Shown: piece by piece, positions 38,870 through 49,586 of the stretch | Numbering within the stretch: the first letter of the stretch is position 1 | Layout: each line of letters opens with the position of its first letter | NCBI GenBank assembly: GCA_008933995.1 | Contig: WARS01000110.1 | Location: forward strand, 434,001-498,000 | Direction: 5' to 3' | DNA: 64,000 nucleotides | DNA from: Datnioides undecimradiatus | Lineage: Eukaryota > Chordata > Actinopteri > Lobotiformes > Datnioididae | Program-made: the position numbers and the translations under genes | The notes under the pieces: model-generated | The model's input: only the letters and a program-made list of their open reading frames with translations | What the model was told of the DNA's origin: nothing | The model's database searches: none

Positions 38870-39565
38870 CGTGTGGTGATGGTTGCTGTGTATCAATGGA
38901 GGCAGAGTGAGATAAAGGAGACTGTTGAAACAAGCGACCTGCCAGCAATACAATGCGACCCAACAGCTGCCACCAAAGGCTGCTTTACCAGACTTATTTT
39001 TCTAGCATGCCAGCTATCATCTCAGTGGGGGGCTGATTGAGTGATTGGCGCCACATCCATTCACACCCTGGAGCAAACACAATGTAGTCTATTTTTAATG
39101 CGTATAATATAATAACGTTATTTTGTGAAAGGGGAAATTGTTTAAGGTAGAACCAGACTGATTCATATTGGGACAGAATAGACTGGACCAGCAGTAGCAT
39201 GATGAATGCAGGTGCACATAAGACCTCCTAGCCTGTAGTCTGTGAAGTTACAGGCCATTAGCTATGTAAAAATCCTTGCCATACTAAACTGTAGGTAGGC
39301 TGTTGCCACATGTGGGCCACACAGATAATCCGACCTGCAGACAACTGAAAGAGGAGGAAAGAAGCCAGAATAATAAGACAAGAATTGTCAAATCCTGTCA
39401 ACCCTCCGAAGTTGGAGCTTTAATGTCTTTTTGCAAAAGAATCTTGAGTTTATACCTCCAAAATCCTGCTCAATCCTCTTCATAGCCATTTAAAAGAGTT
39501 TATGTGTCAAACCTTACTGCGCAGTTACACCAAGATATTTTAGTTTTGTCATGGCTATACCCTCA

Positions 39566-39605
39566 GTGTTTTTCACTGTGAGATTTGGGCGATTTTGACG
39601 TTATG
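39566..39605 (+). repeat. Inverted repeat, right arm
   Basis: Plus-strand copy of the element at 38830-38869, followed by TTCATGTTATAAGTAGCAAA and CGCACACCTC. Its presence in two orientations within 800 bp marks it as a mobile or repeat-derived sequence; the family is not recognised. Confidence 0.8.
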
Positions 39606-40676
39606 CATTCATGTTATAAGTAGCAAAGTTCGCTCTTCGCACACCTCATTTCCCACACTGAGAATGATATAATTTCTTTGTGTCTAAAAACTACTTGAAA
39701 AAGGAAAACACTTAACTCACATTAACTCACATTAAGTTAATTGCGTCCTGTCTCTAGCTCCATGCTGAACACTCAGATCAGACGTATTTCCCAGAATTCC
39801 AAGTGATTTCTTTGAATTTACAATAACAGATTTTGAGGCGCAAATCTGTAAGCAAACAGTTATTTGTGCTTCCGGCAGACGCAGAGTAACATTATAATTC
39901 ATGATCATGTCAGTCTCTTATTAGTCTCTTTTGCTTTCCCGGAACTTCTTTTGGAAATCTACTTTGCCTTGCCTTTGCCTTTTCACTTAAAAGAGCAGTT
40001 TTGCTTTTGTCTCTATCCTTTCTTTCTTCTTCTTTTCTTCTTTTTCCCCCTCTCCTCTCACACCACTCTCATGCTATTTTCAATGGCTACATTCAGCAGA
40101 CGTGACAAACTGACTTTATAGCCAAGACCTTTGTCTGATTTCTCAGGGTGATGTGAGAGCTTTACCTTACACATTATACATTAACATGGCTGACTTAACA
40201 CCCAAAGCCTCATTAGTTCAGTGAACTCAGTGTTTTTACACGTGGACAAAAATGTGAAATAAAACCTGACCCTTGACCCTCAAAGGATGTTAACTTCAGC
40301 TTTGCATCACCTTTATATTGCCAGATAGTTTTGTAACCTGGGATGCAGAGTCTCACCTGAGCAACACTAAGCAGGTCAGGTAGGCGTCTCCTTCTCTGAG
40401 GCTTCTGCTGAAACAGCACCAAGACTGTTCAAATCAAGCGCTGACACAAGACAGCAGTCCACTGGAGGTCTTGATTGGACATACAGATATACTCTCTGTT
40501 CCTGTGTGTGTTTTCCTGAAGCTGTAAGTTATATGCCTTTTCTGTTTCTTTTGCCCTTTTGATTAAAATGTTTCTTCACGACGTTCAATCACCAAATGTG
40601 TCACTTCCAGTTTCCACAAAAGTAGTTATTCAGCTTTGAGTACAGAAGACTACAGTGCTGCCACTAATGTTGTCAG

Positions 40677-40739
40677 GAAAATGAAACTTCGTTTTACTCC
40701 GTCTTGCTTTTGCTTTCATTTACCGCAGCCTATAAGAGG
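40677..40739 (+). promoter_or_regulatory. Oxidase promoter: ISRE and TATA box
   Basis: GAAAATGAAACT (40677-40688) is a perfect interferon-stimulated response element (GAAAnnGAAACT). A related CTTTTGCTTTC half-site lies at about 40707-40717. TATAAGAGG (40731-40739) is a TATA box, placing transcription start near 40760. An untranslated exon then runs to 40829 and ends before GTAAGT. This predicts interferon/IRF-inducible expression of the downstream L-amino-acid oxidase. Confidence 0.6.
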
Positions 40740-41624
40740 CGTCTGAGGGCTGCTGTGTGTCGGACACAGAACAGTTGGCTGAGTTGGGACTTTTGCATTT
40801 TGCCAATACAGACCATACATCTTTTGAAAGTAAGTAGTAAAAACTATTCTTTCTAATAAATGCAAATGAAAGGGCGTTTATAATAGAAAAATATGAACTT
40901 GAAAAACTCTGTGTTTCGTAATGTATGTTTGATGCAAAGCAGATTTACGTTTGAACGTGGCTTTAAGTTTGACTTTTGGCATTTTTGGACACCGCTGAAT
41001 GAGCGCTTTCAGGTCAGATATTGAAATGGGTGAAGATGGAGGAAATGAGGTATGCTGATGACTAGTATAACCTCACTAATCTGATTTGTTCAGTGTGGTT
41101 GACTCTCGAGCCGGTGTGGGAAAATATTTCTGGAAGACCTGAGGAGCCACACAGTCCCTCATTAAAATGACGTTGTGCGCAATTTCACACATACCGCGCT
41201 TCCAGGTTTTCCAGGCTGCTTGCGTATGGGGAGACAGCATTGAAAGTTTAGCTTTATCAGAGACTTTATCATTTCTCCTCCGTCATGCATAGGCTTACAA
41301 CAACTTATGAGACATTACCTTTGATAAAGGTGAGTGGTATGATAGTCTAGCCTGAGCTGATTTCTCTCTAATGTTAGATCCTGTCTGCTAATTATATGCA
41401 CAAACTAACAAAGTCTGTACCAAATTGAATGTATTTTGTCCTCAGTTTTCAGAAAAAAGACACATTTAATTCAGTGGAATAACAAACTTTTATTTGTTCA
41501 TCATATACTTCCCATTTGTCTAACCCTGAACCTGAAACACACTCTTCTATAGGCTTCCTTCTCTCATAGTCTCAGTATCAACAGCAGAGGGAAGAAGTCC
41601 AGACTTTGGAGCTCCATCCTCAAG

Positions 41625-44600
41625 ATGATCCCTCACATGGCACTGTGCAAATTCTGTAAGTATTAAATAAAACACTGTTGTTTATTTAATACTTTCAAGA
41701 CTGATGCTCCTATTCTGATTTAATGAATTGTGAAATTGATATTTGACATTTTACTGAATACAACCATCACAGAAGGGAGAACGGATTATGCAACACAAGT
41801 GGATTTTTGTGAAAATTCAACCGGGATATTTCTGGGCAATTCGTCATAAACCCACATTTCTGCTTAGAGATGGGAATTGGTTATGTTTGTAAGCTCAGCA
41901 ACAAAGGAAAACTGGAAGTTTGTGGTTGCTTGAGGGTTTTTTTTTTTAACTCTTAGCTGTTAAAGTGTTATTGTTAAAAATATTTCTCCTCTTCTGCATG
42001 TGACTCATGCCTTGACATCATCTCTCAAACTTCTTCCTTGCGTCAGTTCCCCTGGTTCTAGTTGGGGTTGTGGTGTTCACTGTGAGTGGGATCTTTGGAG
42101 ATCCCCTGTACGACTGCCTCCAAGACACTGACTACAGCGAGCTTCTCAACATTGTGGATAAAGGTCTTCCCACCACTAGAACACCCCGCCACGTAGCAAT
42201 CATCGGCGGGGGCATCGCTGGACTGACCGCTGCAAAGTTTTTAGAAGATGCCGGGCATAAGGTAAAGTCATTCACAGTGAGCAAATGAATCTTCAAATGT
42301 TACAGTGAGCAGCCATTCTCCAGGCAGGCACTGATAATATGTCAAATACACGCTGCGTATATTAAAATGTGTTTGACATGATGATTATGTGTCCACGTGG
42401 TCAACAAGGTGACCATAATAGAAGCCAGTGACCGCATTGGAGGACGTGTACAGACCTTCAGGAACAGGAGAGAAGGCTGGTACGTTGAGGTGGGCGCCAT
42501 GAGGATCCCCAGCTTTCATAAGTGAGTACGGCAACGACTTGTCTGCCTCTTTTAACTGATGGGTGATGATATGACAGAGCCACGGGAGGACTTCTCATGT
42601 TATCAGTCCATCAACACCTAAGGAAAAAAACACTCAAGTACTTGATTTAGTGTCATGTTTCAGTACAATCTCAAGGTACATTTACACCTCAAAGAAAAAT
42701 ACTGTACTTTTTACTCCGCAGTAACTCCACTAATAGCTGTAGTTACTGGTCACTCAGTGTTTTCTTATAGTCCAGGCTTTTGATAAATAGATTCCCAACC
42801 CTTAATTACTCATTGTTATTCTGCAGACTGATAAGCACAAATGTAGTTTTCGGCACCAAATCCACTCAATCATTGTTTGACTAATTAGAAATGTGTAACT
42901 TATGAGTAACAATCCAATTATATTTTGAGTACATTTTATTTTTGATAACTAAATGAGATGTTAATGAATAGCTACTTGCGTGAAGTCAGAGTTTAAATGC
43001 AGAACTCGTACTTATTTGTGTTTTAAAGTGTGGCATTCTCGACTTAAAGGTGCTGTAGTCAATACTTTTATGTGAATAGTGCATCAAATGACTGTGTGTA
43101 TTGCGAGAGGGATCAGGGATCATTGTAGGGATCACTTGTAGTGGCAAACCCGCAGAAAATGATCACCCAGCTCTGCAGTTTTAGGTTCTTTCACCTCCGC
43201 ATGAGAACTGAGAGTCATTTTCAGCGATGTAAACCCACTGTCATCAGCATATGAGCTTTTATAAATTGGTGATGTTAATTTGGCAAGACATTAAACAAAG
43301 CAGCTTTTACTAAACAATAAAAATACATCCTCCACCATTGGTGTTTCCCAAAAAGAGAAATGTAATACGTCTAGCGTATGAAAGATAATCAGTGTACAGT
43401 ATCTATTTGACAGGATTCTGCTGTCCTTCGCCACCAAATTACAAATTTCCTTGAACCACTTCATCCAAGACGACATCAACACCTACTACTTCGTAAACGG
43501 AGTGCTGCAGAAAACCTACACGGTGGAAAACAACCCCAGCGTGCTCAACTACAGCCTGAATGAAAGAGAGAGGGGGCGGTCAGCCGCTCAGCTCTTCAGT
43601 CAGGCTCTCTGGAAGGTCTGTACAAACATTAACAGTATAACGAGAACACGTTTGCATATTTCATCAGGACGGCTTTTCAAGTATTGTAATCTGTGCACAG
43701 GTGAGGGATGACCTGAAGGCAATGGGCTGCAGTGCCATGTTGAATAAATATGATTCCTACACAGTGAAGGTAAGGAGTAATCCACTTTGTATTAAGAGGC
43801 GTCACACAGGTCATGGTTTGAATCTGAATGGGAGAAGAGTTACTTTGTAAATCACAGCTCACATTTGACCCGGGACAGGAATATCTGGTGAAGGAGGGCA
43901 ACCTGAGCCGAGGTGCCTTGAGGATGGTCGGGGACATCCTGAATGAGAACAGCCTCTTCTACACGTCGCTGATAGAGATGCTGTACATCCAGTCAGACAT
44001 CAATGACAACACTGAGTAAGAAAGATTCGTGTTCATATTCATTTCATTTCTTTCTGTTCAAGCTCAGCTCTTTTTTAGGTCGAGGGTCCTGTCAGCAATC
44101 CTCCCATGTCCTCCCTTGGAATAAAATGGTGGTTTTGACCACTTGGGGGCAGTGGAAACAAGTTTATGAGCACAACACTGACTCACCTTTACGCTGACTC
44201 ACGCTGCTCCTTATTCACTTTTCCGCTACAACACCCAGCAGCTGCAGAATGGCCAAAAAAACAGCTATTGTATGAATGATTTGGGAGATCAGTACTTCTT
44301 GTAATTTAAAATGTTCTGCAACCTTTAAAGGACAAACATGTAAGACTGACAGTAAGAGTTTAAAATAGGTACTAGAGTCCAAACTGAAAATATTAGGGAT
44401 TTATCATCACATTACACTGTCATTTGATTAAATGCTAATATATAAAAATCCTGATTACTGCATCTTTAGTAGTGTATTGTGATTAATTATTGTGATTATC
44501 AAGGTACTTCGAAGTGACAGACGGCTTTGAACACCTCCCGAGAACTTTCTACCAAGTATTAAACGCCACCATCCTCCTCAACTCCAAGGTCAAACTAATC

Positions 44601-45269
44601 AACCAAACAGGCAGCAATGTGACGGTAACGTACCAAGACGGGCGCAATTCAGGCTCCCTGACCAACCTGACCGTAGACTATGCTCTGGTTACGACCACAG
44701 CGAAGGCCGCCCTCTTCATTGACTTCCAGCCCCCTCTTTCTGGGAACAAGATGGAGGCCCTGCGCTCGGTACATTACGCCAGCTCCACTAAGGTGGTGCT
44801 CAGCTTCAGTGAGCGGTTCTGGGAGAAGGAGGGCATCAAAGGAGGGAAGAGCGTCACAGACCGGCCCTCTCGCTTCATCTACTATCCTAGCCACACTTTT
44901 CCCGGTACAGCTGCAGGGGCCCTCCTGGCGTCTTACACCTGCTCTGACGATTCCACGCTCTTCCAAGGGATGAGCGAGGAGGAGCTGATGGCTGTGGTCC
45001 TGGAGGACTTGGTGAAGATCCACGGTGAGGACATCAGGCCTCTGTGTACAGGGGGGCTGGTGAAGAAGTGGGGCTTGGATCCTTACAGTTTAGGAGCCTT
45101 TGCCCTGTTCACACCCTACCAGCAGGGGCACTACGCCACAGACCTGTTCCAGAGCGAGGGACGGGTGCACTTTGCAGGGGAACACACGGCCACACCGCAT
45201 GGGTGGATTGAAACTGCAATGAAGTCTGCACTCAGAGCAGCTAAAAACATTAACAGCCTGACAGTTTAG
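41625..45269 (+). CDS. laao: Secreted L-amino-acid oxidase (LAAO/IL4I1 family), complete
   Basis: Coding exons: 41625-41655, 42047-42261, 42409-42521, 43414-43615, 43701-43769, 43879-44015, 44504-45269. Total 1533 nt, 510 residues plus TAG, a normal length for the family. FAD-dependent flavoenzyme that deaminates L-amino acids to keto acids, NH3 and H2O2; fish members are secreted antibacterial factors. Residues 1 to about 25 are a signal peptide ([20 protein letters not shown]...). The dinucleotide-binding motif IIGGGIAG has G64, G66 and G69, followed by [18 protein letters not shown] carries the carboxylate-binding Arg (R114). [12 protein letters not shown] (479-490) is the C-terminal FAD/substrate motif. 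NAT, NQT, NVT and NLT sequons are visible. The mature N-terminus ([12 protein letters not shown]) fits the family start. Exon 7 could use an in-frame acceptor 21 nt upstream (43858), adding seven residues. Whether it is orthologous to mammalian IL4I1 or a fish-specific LAAO paralogue needs a tree. Confidence 0.95.
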
Positions 45270-45556
45270 TTTGGCCTAGCCATTTTTTTTATGTGTCTGT
45301 TCCATCTTTAGCGGTTTTTGAGTAATATATTGTTCTACCATTGTATGTCTTGCTTATACTGGTCGACATTCCTGTTTTATATACATATTTATTGATTTAC
45401 ATGCATATCTACTGAAGGCCCAGAAGTAGCCCTTATGACCAGATCGCACAAAGATGACCATCAATCGATCATTTCAGTCATTATCTAATTGTGATCGCAA
45501 TTTGCAGGGGTTTACTGTATGCAGTGTTTCAGAGGATTGCCCATGATTTTCTGTCC

Positions 45557-45562
45557 AATAAA
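45557..45562 (+). terminator. Oxidase poly(A) signal
   Basis: AATAAA 288 bp after the oxidase stop, followed by a GT-rich stretch (AGTTGTGTTCTG near 45590). This gives a 3' UTR of about 300 bp. Confidence 0.65.
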
Positions 45563-45599
45563 GCTGAATTAGAGCTGCAAGGTAGCAAACAGTTGTGTT

Positions 45600-47774
45600 C
45601 TGATTAACCTGCTGATCTGTTTCATGATTCCAAGCAAGTGTTCGATTTATAAAATAGAAATAGAATAGAAATAGAAAATCAGATTTTTGCGTCCACGGTG
45701 GTGCATGCCAGTTCGTTTTGTCCAACCAACAATCCAAAACCGCAAAATATTCGATACACTAACATTTAATACAGAGAAAAGCTCACATTTGAGAATGTGC
45801 AGCCACATGTTGCTTTGAAAGTGATACAAATGCTTCTATTGAAATAGGATTTCCTTCTAAACCAGCATTTGACAGCCTGTTCCTTTCATTTCTCAATTCT
45901 TTATTTCATTTCAGTTCCTTCATTTCACTTTTAGATTGCACGAGTAAATTATTTGAATAAAGTTTTTGCTTTAAATTGTCAGGTGTTTGGGACTAAAAGG
46001 TTTTTGTCTTCAATAAGCATCATCTTCTCACATACTTCCAGCAACGATTCAACAAATGTTAAAGGCAACAGGCTCCCGTTCTGCTCTTCCCATAGTCATA
46101 AACAGGATTTCCCACAAAAGCTTCATCATGGTTCGAATGAGCTAGTCTGTATGGAGTGTGTTGTACACAATGTTGTAAATGGCTACAGGTTAAATGGCCC
46201 CTTGTCATGTTTCATATGTGTATAAATTGTCTGCAGTTCCAAAAGTAGAAACACCTCATTAACCCTCTCTAATGAGATGTATAATGGCATTAATAGAGCC
46301 ATAACCAATCAGAACATCTCTTTCTGTCCCATGAATGATCCAATAACCGTTCAGATTTATCTTGTGACCCTGGGGGCGGTGATATGACTGGGTTTTACTG
46401 CTTTTGAGAGCCAGACGCCGACAGGTGGGTTTGGTATGGACAAGGATTAATTGGGTTAAATCACTGTGAATAAGGGAGGCTGGTGGTGTCTGGAGGACAG
46501 GCGGGCTGATGGGCGGAGGAGACAGAGGAGAACGGCTCATGACGGATTGCTGAACTGGGAGTGTATGGGAGGTGGTGAGCTGATGGAGCAGTCTGGCGAT
46601 GAGTGGAAAGAAAGCTGGGGCTCCCGAGCTGATAATGTGACCGCAGGCAGGTGTAGAGTTAAAGCTAGGTGCCACACACACTCACACAGCCAGACAGGAG
46701 GGGAGAGACACACAAGGAAAACTTCAAATTCAAATTGCTGATAACATTTTTGTACATTTGCTCAAACAGGATTTTTAAAGCAGGGCTTTGACTACACATG
46801 GAAATGCAATCTGTATCATGTGCCCATTATTACATGCTGGCAACTGGTTATAAAGATCTCTACCTACTTCCATCTACTTGAAACATGTCAGCGTTTTGTT
46901 TCAACGCCTCTTGTAAAGAGCCTGATTCCAGGTTCTTCATAGTTTGGAGGACATAGTTTGGATGAAGAACTCAGATACTTTATTAATCCTGAGGGAAATT
47001 TAGGTTGTAATAACAAAGCAAAAGTAATAACGTGCAGAGTGCGGAGTGTATTATTTCTACAAAATATGACCCCAGTGACTGACAGGACATGACGTATTAA
47101 TACATATGTAACAGCGTATTGTGTTTTTCAGTAGCTCTGGATATGGTTAGGGCCCCTACTGCAAAAACCTGTTCGTTTGAGGATCAGTATACTGATGAAT
47201 ATCAAAATACTGACCTCTAGTGGGGGTTTTGTGTTTGACATGAATAGATTTTTTTAAATATGTGCATAACAGATATTTGGCTGCAAGGTGCAGAGGAAGT
47301 GCATAAATACTTATTGCGTCAGATATTTGATGTCATTTGATGTCATAATATTTGAAGTTTTGTGAATAAAAAAGTACAATAAAGCTTTGAAGATTTACAT
47401 CCAGTGACGTTTTCCCACTGGTATGACGCAGAAGGTGAACCCAGATCAGTCCCCCAAACCCAGGTGACTAGTTCTGGGTTCAAAGAGTTCTGGAGTTCTG
47501 TTCAGAGCACGAAAGATCACAGACAGGATGTGAATATGAACATATACTGTCATTTTACTCAAGTCACATTGCAGGACTCCTCAGTACAAACAGGTACCCC
47601 TTGCTGCCATTTGCAGCTACAACCATGCAGTTTCCCATCAAGCAGTCGAAAGTTTAAACAGCTATAAAAAAAAAACAAAACAGATCCTCTTCACATTATC
47701 TTCCAGCAACACGTTAGGAAAACATTTGATTTATGTCATTACACAGTCCCACTGGCATTAATTATTGTCCATTG
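45600..47774. other. Convergent intergenic gap between the oxidase gene and timm8b
   Basis: It contains an unrecognised 140-codon minus-strand open frame (46259-46681), rich in P and S. It also holds an interspersed-repeat tail at 46973-47000 and AT-rich sequence. No supported gene. Confidence 0.6.
46973..47000. repeat. Teleost interspersed-repeat tail
   Basis: GATACTTTATTAATCCTGAG followed by GGAAATT is the terminal word of a repeat very common in teleost genomes. Only this end is recognisable. Confidence 0.5.
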
Positions 47775-48969
47775 TTAATGAGCGCCCTTCTGCACCATCT
47801 GCGTGAAGCGGTTGGTGATCGTCAGGGTGGTGTCGATGAAGCGCTCCACGCAGCTCTGCAGGCACGTCTCTGTCCGGTAGTCCAGCTTCGAGCCCGGACT
47901 GTCCACACACTTGTCCCAGCAGACGTCGGTGAAAGTGTGCACCTGGTAGAAAAATGAAAAGCCGATTAACTGCTGACATTCATAACTGTGGGATTTTGAA
48001 GTTGCAGGGATGGACAACAAACAAGAAATGTTATGTTATGTTAAAAGAACTGCCATTTGCTTTATAGTCATCGCTGACAGGTCCTAGAGTCTAACCAGTA
48101 CTGTTTTTTCCAGAGATACAAAGCGGTTACATCATTATTCTTGCCATCACTTCAAAAATCAATACAAACATTTACATTTTAAAGTTGTTTTTTTTTTAAA
48201 TCCCATGAGGTTACATCTGGCAATATTTATTTGTTGACAAAAATGTGTAACAAAAAGAAATGTTTAATAACTCTTTAGTGTAAAGAATAGTGAGCGGGAT
48301 ACTGCTGCTCATTAATCCGCAACTTTTGCGGAGGAGGGACTGAGAAAAGATGCAAGCTAAAGATGCGAGAGAGGGGAATTGAGGAAACAGAGATGAGACG
48401 ATCGTGAGACTTCCTCTCCTCTCTACAGTCATCTGAAGTGACATCGGCTACTGATGACGACGGCACAGCTGGATCGGCGGCCAATGTGCAGATGTGGCAG
48501 CAGTATTGATTATTTCTATGCGAGATCTTTGCGACACCAGAGATGATCAAGAAACACGTCAATGAAGCGCACCAGAACTTAATTTCTTAAGTGGGTCCAT
48601 GTAGCTGGCGATGTCAGCGAACCTGCCCAATCAATTACTTGAATGAGTCTTTTTTATTAATTTAGTAACAAAACGAAGCATTTCTAAAATAACATACGAG
48701 TATGGGTCATAACAAAAATGTAAAAGACAATCTTCATTGTGAGATCTTCCAGGGGAGTTTGTTGGGAAGTCTCGCCTACAGAGTGGCTCCTATCTGTACA
48801 TGTGGTGCGTGCTCACTGTCACTGACTAATAGGACTGGACACAGATTAGCATGGTTAGCATACAAACCTGGGCCTGGAACTGCGCTTTCTGTTGCTCTAT
48901 AGCGATCATACGCTGAAGCTCCGTCGCCTCTGCTTTCTCCGACGCACTCAAACTGTCGAAACCGTCCAT
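47775..48969 (-). CDS. timm8b: Small TIM chaperone Tim8 B, complete, 2 exons
   Basis: Exons 48969-48868 and 47942-47775 join in phase 0 to give 89 residues plus TAA. The protein is a small-TIM intermembrane-space chaperone that, as a Tim8-Tim13 type hexamer, escorts hydrophobic precursors to the inner membrane TIM22 complex. The twin CX3C motif is intact: C42-x3-C46 (CWDKC) and C61-x3-C65 (CLQSC), 14 residues apart. The flanking VHTFTDV and [14 protein letters not shown] segments are the amphipathic helices. The N-terminus ([20 protein letters not shown]) and the QKGAH end fit Tim8 B better than Tim8 A, which has a longer C-terminus. The ATG is 617 bp from the divergent sdhd ATG, an arrangement also found in mammals. 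The single intron of 925 bp has a GTTTGT donor and a CTACCAG acceptor. Confidence 0.97.
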
Positions 48970-49586
48970 TGCGTTGCTGAAGAGTTACAGAACAACTCTG
49001 TATTCCTAAGTAACAAGCTGCTGTGGGGAAACGAGGCGAGGTGACCTTCTGCTTCACCGCTACACAGTGCTACAGCCTGTGAGTTACCACCGATCTACAA
49101 ATCAAGTGCTGAGCGACGCACAGCGGTGGCTCGTGCCTCTCCCATTTGTAAATCGGCGCGCAAATTATGACGTAGGAAGCGACGCTTACAAAGATTTTCA
49201 CATTTAAAAGAAATAGTTGATAGTTTTGGCTTTGAAATAACATTTCACTATATTATATAATAATTTAAAATTATTAAAAGGATATACAATTCAGCATTGT
49301 ACTTCCGATACTTGCTAGAACAAGTATAATATATTATATATTATATATATATAATATTGAATGTATAACTGACATAGAGCCTGCCACCAAAAGCTATAAA
49401 ACATATATAACATTTTCATATATGGTGTGTATGAAACAGTATATAAAAGTAAAATATATATTTTTTTTTCTTTTCTCGGAGTTCATACAGTGTGCTGATC
49501 TTACGAATCCCCCCCAACATCTTTGCCTGCTGACGACGCAACAACTACATCCGGGTTACGGTGGTGACCTTGGTCGGTTGATCATC
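48970..49586. promoter_or_regulatory. Bidirectional timm8b/sdhd promoter
   Basis: The 617 bp between the two start codons must hold both promoters. Close to sdhd are an ETS/GABP (NRF-2) type site, ACATCCGGGTT (49547-49557), and an ERR-type half-site, TGACCTTGG (49565-49573). Both are classic for respiratory-chain genes. On the timm8b side a CRE-like ATGACGTAGG lies near 49168. The centre is an AT-rich near-palindromic TATA repeat (49325-49358). No single TATA box is clearly assigned to either gene. Confidence 0.6.
49325..49358. repeat. AT-rich palindromic repeat
   Basis: Alternating TATA/ATAT tract with self-complementary halves between timm8b and sdhd. It is likely a simple repeat or a polymorphic site. 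Confidence 0.7.

Larger units (their letters stand above)
34860..40676. other. Intergenic space between snx19 and the oxidase gene
   Basis: The two genes are divergent. Apart from the snx19 promoter region (about 36.1-36.4 kb), the repeat tail at 36588 and the inverted repeat at 38830/39566, I see only short open frames without recognisable domains. A CT run lies near 38118-38130. Confidence 0.6.

Noticed and set aside
44649-45023. 124-codon minus-strand frame opposite oxidase exon 8.
   Set aside because: It is a shadow of the GC-rich coding exon on the plus strand.
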